From CARZYU01 sp964370085 (lineage in GTDB: Bacteria; Bacillota_I; Bacilli_A; RF39; UBA660): a DNA stretch of 21,006 nucleotides. The notes below the pieces were generated by a model that saw only the letters and a list, made by a program, of their open reading frames with translations, had not been told where the DNA came from and ran no database searches. The stretch covers positions 1 to 21,006 of the forward strand of contig CAYJHI010000019.1 in assembly GCA_964370085.1 (NCBI GenBank), written 5' to 3'. Within the stretch, counting starts at the first letter, position 1, and every line of letters begins with the position of its first letter. Of this stretch, positions 8,876 through 15,353 are shown in pieces. The position numbers and the translations under genes are program-made.

Positions 8876-9412
8876 ATGAAAAAGAAGTTAATTTTGATTG
8901 CTATACTGGCATGTTTAGCAGTTGTTAGTGTAGGTGTTACTTATTCTTATTATTCTTCTAGTGGTAATGCTTCAGGAGAACTTGCTTTTGCAACTTTTAT
9001 CTTTGAAGAAGAAGAAACTTCTTTAATAGATATTCCTTTAACTAATCTAGTACCAGGTAGTAGAGTTAGTCATGATTTTTCTGTTACTAATGAAGTTGGT
9101 GGTAAGATAAGTGATGTTGTTTTAGAGTATACAATTACTATTAAAACACAACTTTTAATGCCTCTTACTTATGAACTTAGAGATGTTACTGGTACGGAGA
9201 ATTTACTTCTTACTTGTGATAGTTCTAGTAGTCGTGATTCTGAGAATATAGTTGTGTGTAAAACAGAAGTTATTGAAATGGGAAATGAAAATGTCGAAGT
9301 TAAGAATTATCGTTTAGATGTTATTTTTCCTAGTACTTATACTAATCCGATCTATGCTGGGTTAGTTGATTATGTTGATATAGAAATAGATAGTTTCCAA
9401 AAAACTAGTTAA
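8876..9412 (+). CDS. TasA/camelysin-like secreted protein
   Basis: Small exported protein of 178 residues. The N-terminus (charged MKKK, a hydrophobic core to about residue 22, then TYSYYSSSGNASGELAFATF) is the arrangement seen in SipW-processed TasA/CalY proteins, which form extracellular fibres or sit on the cell surface. The rest follows the family's beta-sandwich pattern (PLTNLVPGSRVSHDFSVTNE, a motif like the family's 'L.PG....F.V.N'). Its Shine-Dalgarno AAGGAGG (8865-8871) overlaps the stop codon of the giant surface protein, so the two are probably made together; the small protein could be a fibre subunit or partner of the large one. No SipW peptidase gene is present in the window. A related N-terminus is encoded at 19192. 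Confidence 0.75.
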   Translation: MKKKLILIAILACLAVVSVGVTYSYYSSSGNASGELAFATFIFEEEETSLIDIPLTNLVPGSRVSHDFSVTNEVGGKISDVVLEYTITIKTQLLMPLTYELRDVTGTENLLLTCDSSSSRDSENIVVCKTEVIEMGNENVEVKNYRLDVIFPSTYTNPIYAGLVDYVDIEIDSFQKTS

Positions 9413-9436
9413 ACAACCTTTGGGTTGTTTTCTTTT
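9411..9436 (+). terminator. Intrinsic terminator after the surface-protein operon
   Basis: AAACAACC (9411-9418) pairs with GGTTGTTT (9423-9430) over a four-base loop, overlapping the TasA-like stop codon and followed by TCTTTT. Confidence 0.8.
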
Positions 9437-9481
9437 ATAAATTATGAGATAGTAATTAAAAATACTTTAAGAGGTGATACT

Positions 9482-10084
9482 ATGTCAAAATTATCTAATG
9501 CTTTAACATTATTAATGTTACTTAGTACTGGACGTAAGTATAGTATTAAGGAATTATCTTTAAAACTTGAAGTATCTGAAAGAATGATTAGAGTTTATAA
9601 AGAAGATTTAGAGAAATCTGGTATTTATATAGATAGTATTATGGGTCCTTATGGTGGTTATGTATTAAATCAATCTATCAGGGTACCTGTTAGAAAGTTT
9701 AAAAAGAAGGATGCTTTTTTATTAAATAAGTATATATCTTTAGAAAAGGATATTTCTTTAAAGAATGAATTAATATCTTTACAAGATAAAATTAGAGGTG
9801 TTTATATAGGAAGTAAGAATGAAGATAGGGAACTTAATTTAACTGATGAGATTGGTAAGAAGTTTAATGTTTTGACTAGGGCGATTAAAGAGAAAAGAAA
9901 AGTTTTACTACTTTATTATTCTTATGGTAAGGGTGAGGTTAAGAGAATTATTAATCCAGTAGATATGTTTTTATATCAAGATGGATGGTATTGTGCTGCT
10001 TATTGTGAACTTAGAGGGGATGTAAGACATTTTGAACTTAAGAGAATTGTTAATTATGAATTATTAGATGAATACTATGAGTAG
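9482..10084 (+). CDS. WYL-domain transcriptional regulator
   Basis: A DNA-binding regulator of 200 residues. Residues about 5-60 form an HTH_11-type helix-turn-helix (YSIKELSLKLEVSERMIRVYKEDLE), followed by a wing with GPYGGY. Residues about 128-190 fit a WYL ligand-binding domain: VLLLYYSYGKG, INPV, the namesake Trp169-Tyr170 in DGWYCAAYC, and RHFELKRI at 182-189. WYL proteins sense nucleic acids or small ligands and often control DNA-damage or defence genes; the target here is unknown. The start at 9482 has the Shine-Dalgarno AAGAGGTGAT at 9469-9478, whereas a longer reading from 9425 would begin inside the preceding terminator. The neighbouring SIS-like gene is the most likely co-regulated partner. 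Confidence 0.85.
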   Translation: MSKLSNALTLLMLLSTGRKYSIKELSLKLEVSERMIRVYKEDLEKSGIYIDSIMGPYGGYVLNQSIRVPVRKFKKKDAFLLNKYISLEKDISLKNELISLQDKIRGVYIGSKNEDRELNLTDEIGKKFNVLTRAIKEKRKVLLLYYSYGKGEVKRIINPVDMFLYQDGWYCAAYCELRGDVRHFELKRIVNYELLDEYYE

Positions 10085-10094
10085 ACCAAATATT

Positions 10095-10130
10095 ACCTCG
10101 ATAAGTGTTATATTACTTATGGAGGTTTTT
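10095..10130 (+). promoter_or_regulatory. Intergenic hairpin enclosing the ribosome binding site of the SIS-like gene
   Basis: ACCTC (10095-10099) pairs with GAGGT (10122-10126), and ATAAGT (10101-10106) pairs with ACTTAT (10115-10120), giving an 11-pair stem with a single G/G mismatch and an eight-base loop. The 3' arm contains GGAGG (10121-10125), the Shine-Dalgarno of the gene starting at 10133, and is followed by TTTTT. It could act as a terminator, as a translational lock, or as both. Confidence 0.7.
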
Positions 10131-10132
10131 AT

Positions 10133-11059
10133 ATGGAAAAGATGTTTGATAATTTTGGATTGTTAGAAGAAAGAGTTTTGAATTCTTTAGAACTTAGTGA
10201 TTTAGAGAAAATTAGATATGACCTTAGTAAAATAGGGGATCCTATTCTTACTTGTGGGGTTGGAGGTTCTAGTGTAGTAAGTAAGATGAGTTCTAAAATT
10301 ATTAGTAAAAAGAATAAGATTATTGCGACTGATGTTGAGTTTAGAGACTTTAATTACGATGGTTTTTATGGATATAAGAATGTTTTAGTTAGTAGTTATG
10401 GTGGCTTAAATCATGGTGTAGATGTTGCTTTTAATAATGATTTGAATAAATATTTGTTGTCTTCTAGAAAAAGAGAGGGAGTTTGTTCTTTATTATATAA
10501 AGATGGTTTAGATATAGAGAGAAGTTTTATATCGTTAGGTGCTACTATAGTACCTGTTTCTATACTTATGAATTATTATTTAGATGGAAATAATAGTATT
10601 ATTGAAGATTTAATTACAAGGGATATTCCTGGTATAAATATATTTGATAGTTACTATGAAAATTTATTTGAGATTTTTTCTGGATATGATACTAGTGTGA
10701 GTGCTCGATATTTAGAGTCAACAATAGTGGAAGCTGGTTTGGGAGTAGGTGTAGTACATGATAAATATGCTTATTGTCATGGTAGGTCTACGATGGGTAA
10801 AAACTATGATAGTACGGTGATTTATTTAGATAGTGGGAAAGAGTTAGATGAGTTGTTAATAGAGAAATTATGTGAATATCATGAGCGTATTTTTGTACTT
10901 AGGTCAACTTATGAAGACGATATTGTAAAAGACTATGATTTGTTGTTACAATCAATGTATTTAACTAGGGATATTGCTAGTTTTAAAAAAGTAGATTTAT
11001 CTTCTGTTGACTATTCTCCTGTTGTTAAAAAGGTTTATCGTTTTAATGGAGAAATGTAG
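10133..11059 (+). CDS. SIS (sugar isomerase)-like domain protein
   Basis: A 308-residue soluble protein resembling the SIS phosphosugar-binding fold. The first subdomain has a glycine-rich turn CGVGGSSVVSKMSSK (41-55) and a second strand-turn VLVSSYGGLNHGVDVAF (84-100), corresponding to the phosphosugar-binding serines. The C-terminal part has an ESTIVEAG helix (195-202) and VHDKYAYCHGR (208-218), comparable to the catalytic Glu and His-Gly of glucosamine-phosphate isomerases and GFAT. Overall similarity is distant, and a substrate cannot be named. It follows a WYL regulator with a 48-base gap holding a stem-loop that encloses its ribosome binding site, so its expression is probably tightly controlled. 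Alternative: a nucleotide-sugar or defence-linked SIS relative. Confidence 0.55.
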   Translation: MEKMFDNFGLLEERVLNSLELSDLEKIRYDLSKIGDPILTCGVGGSSVVSKMSSKIISKKNKIIATDVEFRDFNYDGFYGYKNVLVSSYGGLNHGVDVAFNNDLNKYLLSSRKREGVCSLLYKDGLDIERSFISLGATIVPVSILMNYYLDGNNSIIEDLITRDIPGINIFDSYYENLFEIFSGYDTSVSARYLESTIVEAGLGVGVVHDKYAYCHGRSTMGKNYDSTVIYLDSGKELDELLIEKLCEYHERIFVLRSTYEDDIVKDYDLLLQSMYLTRDIASFKKVDLSSVDYSPVVKKVYRFNGEM

Positions 11060-11060
11060 T

Positions 11061-11089
11061 TTGACTTTTTTTGTTATTCCTAGTATATT
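11061..11089 (+). promoter_or_regulatory. SigA-type promoter of the lipoprotein gene
   Basis: TTGACT (11061-11066), a 17-base spacer and TATATT (11084-11089), the closest match to a full -35/-10 promoter in the window. It begins immediately after the SIS-like stop codon. Confidence 0.75.
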
Positions 11090-11116
11090 TATAGTATAAG
11101 AATAAAGGAGATTATG

Positions 11117-11554
11117 ATGAAGAAAAGTAAATTTATTTTGGCAGGAATCTGTGGGTTATTATTAGTTACTGGTTGTGAAGAAGTTAATAAAGAGAAATTA
11201 GTTTGTACTTTAGAACAAGATGTTGATGGTATGATGACTAATACTGAATATGTAGTAGAATTTGATGAGTCAGGGAACAATGCTTTAAAGGCTATTAATA
11301 CAGTATCAACTGATTATAAAGATAATGATAGAGCGACTACTTTTACAACTGTAATTGAAGCGATTTGTGAGGAGTATAATACATCTACTTCAATTGAGTG
11401 TGTTTCTAGTGTTAGTGGTACTGTTGTTAGTTATACAATGACTCTTGATTTAACGGGTGCTTCTGAAAATGATTTGATTGAGTTTGGAGCATTTACTACA
11501 GGATATGATGATACTAAGAAAACAATGGAAGATTTAACTTATACATGTGAATAG
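11117..11554 (+). CDS. Small lipoprotein of unknown function
   Basis: A 145-residue lipoprotein with signal peptide MKKSKFILAGICGLLLVTGC; the lipobox VTGC gives a lipidated Cys20. The mature part starts with a charged stretch and then LVCTLEQDVDGMMTNTEYVVEFDESG, a pattern seen in small Firmicute lipoproteins of the DUF1307 (YehR-like) type, but I would not assign it firmly. Two mature Cys pairs (LVCT...YTCE, ICEE...IECV) could form disulfides. ATG 11117 is preferred over 11114, because AAAGGAG (11104-11110) is six bases from 11117 and only three from 11114. It has its own promoter and terminator, so it is probably monocistronic. Confidence 0.75.
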   Translation: MKKSKFILAGICGLLLVTGCEEVNKEKLVCTLEQDVDGMMTNTEYVVEFDESGNNALKAINTVSTDYKDNDRATTFTTVIEAICEEYNTSTSIECVSSVSGTVVSYTMTLDLTGASENDLIEFGAFTTGYDDTKKTMEDLTYTCE

Positions 11555-11574
11555 AGAAGCAATTCTCTTTTTTT
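11553..11574 (+). terminator. Intrinsic terminator between the lipoprotein and Nudix genes
   Basis: AGAGAA (11553-11558), GCAA loop, TTCTCT (11563-11568), then six further T residues. The Shine-Dalgarno of the next gene (AGGAGG, 11575-11580) follows directly, leaving no room for a promoter between them. Confidence 0.8.
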
Positions 11575-11584
11575 AGGAGGAAAT

Positions 11585-11989
11585 ATGAAAAGAAGAAGTT
11601 CAAGAGGAATTATTTTTGATGGAGAAGAGTTTTTAATCTTTTATAGAAGAAGGGTAGATAGGATTTATTATGCTTTGCCAGGTGGTGGTATAGAAGAAGA
11701 TGAGACTCCTAGTGAAACAGTTATTCGTGAATTAAAAGAAGAGTTTTGTGTGGATGTTGAAGTTTTAGGATATTTAGGTGAGAAGATTTTAGATAATTCA
11801 CATGAATATTTTTATCGTTGCTCTATTATTGGTGGTATACCTACTTTAGGGGGAGAAGAGTTAGAACGTTTTAGTAAAGATAATTATTATGAAATAGTTA
11901 AGTTGAATATTAATGAGTTAAGTGGTCTTGATTTATTTCATAATGATATGATTAATAGAGCTTATAAAAAGGAGTATATAAATGAATGA
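11585..11989 (+). CDS. Nudix hydrolase
   Basis: A 134-residue enzyme expected to hydrolyse a nucleoside diphosphate linked to another group. The Nudix box runs from Gly34 to Val56: GGIEEDE, then RELKEE with Arg48, Glu49, Glu52 and Glu53, the Mg-binding and catalytic residues. The usual glycine near the end of the box is Cys55, a minor deviation. Size and the N-terminal RGIIFDGEEFLIFYRR strand fit MutT-like proteins; the substrate is undetermined. AGGAGG at 11575-11580 sets the start. It overlaps the next gene by eight bases and ends in TGA, supporting the standard code. Transcription must come by read-through of the terminator at 11553-11574 or from inside the lipoprotein gene. Confidence 0.88.
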   Translation: MKRRSSRGIIFDGEEFLIFYRRRVDRIYYALPGGGIEEDETPSETVIRELKEEFCVDVEVLGYLGEKILDNSHEYFYRCSIIGGIPTLGGEELERFSKDNYYEIVKLNINELSGLDLFHNDMINRAYKKEYINE

Positions 11990-12245
11990 TTTAGAGAAAA
12001 GAGTGGAATTAATAGAGAATAGAAATAAGCGAGTTGAAGCTGATAAAGCATGGGAAACTAGTTGGTTAAGGAAAATATTAATTATTATATTTACTTATGC
12101 TTTTGCAGTTTTATATTTAAATGTAGCGGATAATACTAATCCTTGGTTTGGAGCAGTTGTGCCTTGTGTTGGTTTCTTTTTGTCAACTCAATCAATAAAA
12201 GTTATAAAGAAGATGTGGATAAAGAAGAAATATGGTATAATGTAG
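11982..12245 (+). CDS. Small two-TM protein with N-terminal coiled coil
   Basis: An 87-residue membrane protein I do not recognise by function. Residues 1-25 are highly charged and probably helical (MNDLEKRVELIENRNKRVEADK); membrane segments span about 31-48 and 55-72, separated by a short loop containing NVADNTNPWFG, and the C-terminus is basic. The start is supported by GGAG at 11971-11974 and lies inside the Nudix gene, so the two are translationally coupled. Similar short coiled-coil plus hairpin proteins are common as uncharacterised Firmicute membrane proteins. Confidence 0.65.
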   Translation: MNDLEKRVELIENRNKRVEADKAWETSWLRKILIIIFTYAFAVLYLNVADNTNPWFGAVVPCVGFFLSTQSIKVIKKMWIKKKYGIM

Positions 12246-12263
12246 TTAGAATAGAGGTTTAAG

Positions 12264-13370
12264 ATGGAAGAAGAATTAATTAAATTATCTAATGGTTTAT
12301 ATAAAAATAAATATTCAAACTATTTATATATGTTAGATATGCATTGTGATTATGTTACTGTTAAAAGTCCTGTTGATGGGAGTGAATTAAAAGCAACTGA
12401 ACATAATAATGTATATCTTAGTAGTAATAATGAAGTTCAGTACTATGTACCTAATCAAGAAAAAGTTTTACCTCTTATTGATAAAGAAGGTAATAATTTA
12501 GAAGTTGTTATGACAAAGATGGTAGATGGTGAAGAGACTATTTCTATTCTTCGTAATGGGGAATTGAAAGAATATAAATTATATGATTTAGAAGAAGATT
12601 TATTAGAATTAGTTAAACCTAATGTAGAGGAAGAAGTTAAATTAGAAGCAGTAGATACTGATACTTTTGTTGATTTAGAAGGTGGAGAATATACTAATGT
12701 TGATGGTGAAATAATTGAGACTGTTAATAGTGAAGTTGCTTTAGAAAAAGAAGTTGAATTAGAAGAACCTGCTTTAGATAATAGTGATACTAATGATATT
12801 TCTCCTCAAATAGATGAGGTTAACTTTGAAACTTATAGAGGTTTATTGTCTACTCTAGATAAATCTAAAGTAGAAGGTAGTTCTATTGTATCAATGTTTA
12901 CTTTGAATGATGAACAGTCTGTTTATAATCATAGAGTGGTACAAATACAAGATGGTATACCTAATGTTTTGATAGAAAAGAATTTTTCTAATGATGATAA
13001 CTTTATGAATCATTTGTTGATTCCTGTAGTAGAAGAGTTTGCTACTAGTAATGAGATAGAACTTAATGAAATGGAAGCATCTAAAGAGAATGATTTATAT
13101 AACTATCATGCAGGATCTCAGAGTAATAATGTATTGTCTATTAAGAATATTGATGAGTCCTTTGCAGCGGAATTAACTCATTCTGTTTCTTTAGTACAAA
13201 ATAGTAATACAAATAATTATAAAACTTTATCTGATTATGAGGAGAGTGCTGGTAAACAATATGTTATAGTAGGTAATGAAGATGCTTTTAGTAACTCTTT
13301 ATTTATGATTACTGTTGTTAGTACTTTATTAGTTATTTCTGTATTTATTGGAATGTTTTTAGCAAAATAA
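12264..13370 (+). CDS. Acidic C-terminally membrane-anchored protein, function unknown
   Basis: A 368-residue protein with no N-terminal signal and a single hydrophobic segment at the extreme C-terminus (LFMITVVSTLLVISVFIGMFLAK), so it looks tail-anchored with its bulk in the cytoplasm. Residues 1-115 form a compact beta-looking region with internal VKSPVDGSELKA and VEVVMTKMVDGEET-like strands; residues about 115-180 are a very acidic, Glu/Val-rich linker; residues about 190-340 form a second domain. I do not recognise either domain. AGAGG at 12253-12257 supports the ATG. It lies 18 bases after the small two-TM gene, so it is probably in the same transcript, and it is followed by a strong terminator. 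Confidence 0.65.
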   Translation: MEEELIKLSNGLYKNKYSNYLYMLDMHCDYVTVKSPVDGSELKATEHNNVYLSSNNEVQYYVPNQEKVLPLIDKEGNNLEVVMTKMVDGEETISILRNGELKEYKLYDLEEDLLELVKPNVEEEVKLEAVDTDTFVDLEGGEYTNVDGEIIETVNSEVALEKEVELEEPALDNSDTNDISPQIDEVNFETYRGLLSTLDKSKVEGSSIVSMFTLNDEQSVYNHRVVQIQDGIPNVLIEKNFSNDDNFMNHLLIPVVEEFATSNEIELNEMEASKENDLYNYHAGSQSNNVLSIKNIDESFAAELTHSVSLVQNSNTNNYKTLSDYEESAGKQYVIVGNEDAFSNSLFMITVVSTLLVISVFIGMFLAK

Positions 13371-13372
13371 CG

Positions 13373-13399
13373 AAAAGAATTGTAATTACAGTTCTTTTT
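13373..13399 (+). terminator. Intrinsic terminator after the tail-anchored protein gene
   Basis: AAAAGAATTGT pairs with ACAGTTCTTTT (one T/G wobble) around an AATT loop, and the 3' arm ends in T5. The hairpin is nearly symmetric. Confidence 0.8.
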
Positions 13400-13426
13400 A
13401 TTGTATACTTTTAGAGGGTGAATGGT

Positions 13427-13945
13427 ATGAATAAGGTCAGTTTGGTAGTTCCAAAATTAAAAGATTATTGGTATGAGGCTAAAGTGCTTAGTGATCCTTT
13501 AAGTATGAGTTATAACAGTGGTTGGGATGTATCTTATGAGGGTTATAACTATGATACTGGTTGTATAGATTTTCCTAAAGAGAAATGGAGAGAAGATTTT
13601 TTAAGGAGAAAGAAGCCTGATAAAAATTTCTTTTATATTTTAGATAAAGAGAGTAAACAGTTTGTTGGATATATATCTTATTATTATAGTATGGGTAGTA
13701 ATCATTATAATTGTAGTTTAGTTATTGAATATAATCATCGTGGTAAGGGATATGCTAGAGAAGCTTTGATATTATTGTTTAAAAAGGCTAAGAGAAAAGG
13801 TATTAAGGCTTTGTATGATGATTTTGAGGAGAATAGAGAAGGTGTTAAACTTTTTAAGGAGTTAGGGTTTGTTGAAGTAAATAATTATATGTCAAAACGC
13901 TTTAAGAAAAACATAAAGATAATTGAGGTGAAGAAAGTATTATGA
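13427..13945 (+). CDS. GNAT-family N-acetyltransferase
   Basis: A 172-residue acetyl-CoA dependent acyltransferase. The acetyl-CoA binding motif A is clear: SLVIEYNHRGKGYAREAL with the pyrophosphate loop Arg105-Gly-Lys-Gly-Tyr-Ala110, followed by motif B with a GVKLFKELGFVEVNNY ending (residues about 138-154) typical of GNATs. The acceptor is unknown. AGAGGGTG (13413-13420) sits six bases before ATG 13427, while the in-frame GTG at 13418 overlaps that ribosome binding site and is rejected. The stop overlaps the start of the next gene by four bases (ATGA), so this heads a GNAT, MBL-fold, cyclophilin operon. Confidence 0.87.
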   Translation: MNKVSLVVPKLKDYWYEAKVLSDPLSMSYNSGWDVSYEGYNYDTGCIDFPKEKWREDFLRRKKPDKNFFYILDKESKQFVGYISYYYSMGSNHYNCSLVIEYNHRGKGYAREALILLFKKAKRKGIKALYDDFEENREGVKLFKELGFVEVNNYMSKRFKKNIKIIEVKKVL

Positions 13946-14610
13946 AAATAACTAAATTTAATCAATCTTGTCTTTTAATTGATACTAAGGGTGTTAGAAT
14001 ACTTGTTGATCCAGGTGGTTTTGGTTATAGTGAGGAAAGACTTGATGATTGGAGTAATGTTGATATTATTTTGGTAACTCATAAGCATGGTGATCACTGT
14101 AATGATAAGGCAATTAATTATATTATGAAAAGAGATGGGTCTTCTTTATATACAACTAGTGAGGTTAATAATACTTATTCTTTTAATGATTGTAATATTG
14201 TTAAAGAAGGTGATGTTATTAAGACTTGTGGTTTATCTATTGAGGTTGTTCATGCTAGTCATGGTTATTTAACGGGTATGAGGCAAAGAGATGCAGAAGT
14301 TATAGAAAACGTTGGTTTTATAATTGATGATGGTAATAAGAGGTTATATACTACTAGTGATTCTATTAACTTTTATAATGAATATAAGTGTGATATTTTA
14401 TGTATGCCTTTTAATGGGAATGGTCTTACTTTTGGTCTTGTAGATGGAGTGGATTTTGCTAAAGAGATAAATCCTAGTTTGTTGTTACCAATTCATTTAG
14501 AACATCCTAATCCGGTTATGAATCCTAGTGAAGAAGATCTTAGTCATGCGTTAAATGAAAGTGGTTTAAATTATTTAATATTAAAATTGGAAGAAAGTAT
14601 AGAGGTTTAA
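13942..14610 (+). CDS. Metallo-beta-lactamase-fold hydrolase (UlaG/UPF0173-like)
   Basis: A 222-residue metal-dependent hydrolase. The metal ligands are in place: HKHGDH (His47, His49, Asp51, His52), His104 or His107 in VVHASHGY, Asp140 in TTSDS, and His185 in LLPIHLEH. The short form starting KITKFNQSCLLIDTKGVRILVDPG is characteristic of the UlaG/UPF0173 branch, whose members include lactonases and phosphodiesterase-like enzymes; the substrate here cannot be told. It is coupled to the upstream GNAT gene by an ATGA overlap and abuts the downstream cyclophilin gene with no gap. Confidence 0.85.
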   Translation: MKITKFNQSCLLIDTKGVRILVDPGGFGYSEERLDDWSNVDIILVTHKHGDHCNDKAINYIMKRDGSSLYTTSEVNNTYSFNDCNIVKEGDVIKTCGLSIEVVHASHGYLTGMRQRDAEVIENVGFIIDDGNKRLYTTSDSINFYNEYKCDILCMPFNGNGLTFGLVDGVDFAKEINPSLLLPIHLEHPNPVMNPSEEDLSHALNESGLNYLILKLEESIEV

Positions 14611-15279
14611 ATGAAAAAAATATGTTTAGTAATACTAAGTACTCTGTTAATTGCAACAGGGTGTAATCAGGAAATAAAAGTGGAGGAAAATATGTTAAAT
14701 ATAAGTTATGATGCTTTAGGTAATGTTAGTGAAGTAAGTGGTTATGATACTACTAATCCTGTAGTAGCAATGCATATAGAAGGGTATGGAAGTGTTGTAA
14801 TGGAGTTATATCCTGAAATAGCACCTAATACTGTTAATAACTTTATTTCGTTAGTAGAAAGTGGTTTTTATGATGATAATACTTTTCATCGTTTAATTGA
14901 AGGGTTTGTTTTACAAGGGGGAGATCCTGATGGGAATGGTACTGGTGGACCTGATTATTCTATTCCTGGGGAGTTTACATCTAATGGTTTTGAAAATAAT
15001 TTAAAACATGAAATTGGTGTTTTATCAATGGCTAGAAGTATGGATCCTGATTCAGCAGGTAGTCAATTCTTTATTATGATAGGAGAAGCAAGTCACTTAG
15101 ATGGAGAATATGCTGCTTTTGGTAAAGTAATAGATGGTATGGAAAATATTGAGAAAATTGTTGATAATGAAACGGTAGTAGATACTAATGGTACAATGGC
15201 TAATAATTTAACTCTTAAGAAAGCTATTGTTGACTTAAATGATTATGTACCTAGTGAAGTAGTTAAAACAGTTGAATAA
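14611..15279 (+). CDS. Cyclophilin-type peptidyl-prolyl isomerase lipoprotein
   Basis: An extracytoplasmic foldase of 222 residues anchored as a lipoprotein: signal peptide ending ATGC with lipidated Cys18. The cyclophilin domain covers about 48-210 and retains the catalytic core FHRLIEGFVLQGGDPDG (Phe92, His93, Arg94, Gln102) and SQFFIM (Gln152, Phe153), with the usual bacterial HLDGEYAAFGKV segment. It should accelerate proline isomerisation in secreted or surface proteins, of which this window encodes several. AGAGG (14601-14605) lies in the end of the upstream gene and the start follows that gene's stop codon directly. Confidence 0.92.
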   Translation: MKKICLVILSTLLIATGCNQEIKVEENMLNISYDALGNVSEVSGYDTTNPVVAMHIEGYGSVVMELYPEIAPNTVNNFISLVESGFYDDNTFHRLIEGFVLQGGDPDGNGTGGPDYSIPGEFTSNGFENNLKHEIGVLSMARSMDPDSAGSQFFIMIGEASHLDGEYAAFGKVIDGMENIEKIVDNETVVDTNGTMANNLTLKKAIVDLNDYVPSEVVKTVE

Positions 15280-15287
15280 TAATTATT

Positions 15288-15315
15288 AAGGATAGTTCTT
15301 ACTATTCTTTTTTTT
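15288..15315 (+). terminator. Intrinsic terminator after the cyclophilin gene
   Basis: AAGGATAG (15288-15295) pairs with CTATTCTT (15302-15309), including one G/T wobble, over a six-base loop, followed by six T residues. Confidence 0.8.
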
Positions 15316-15324
15316 GTGAAAATG

Positions 15325-15333
15325 TGGTATTAT
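15325..15333 (+). promoter_or_regulatory. Extended -10 promoter of the glycosyltransferase gene
   Basis: TG-g-TATTAT at 15325-15333, without a clear -35, lies 20 bases ahead of the start codon of the next gene and just after a terminator. Confidence 0.4.
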
Positions 15334-15353
15334 ATTGTTACTAGGAGTTATTT

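Noticed and set aside
11089..11280. Minus-strand open frame over the lipoprotein signal peptide
   Set aside because: It is a shadow of the lipoprotein gene and would run through that gene's promoter and start site.
13404..13409. TATACT as a promoter for the GNAT operon
   Set aside because: It is too close to the ribosome binding site at 13413-13420 for a leadered transcript and has no supporting -35.
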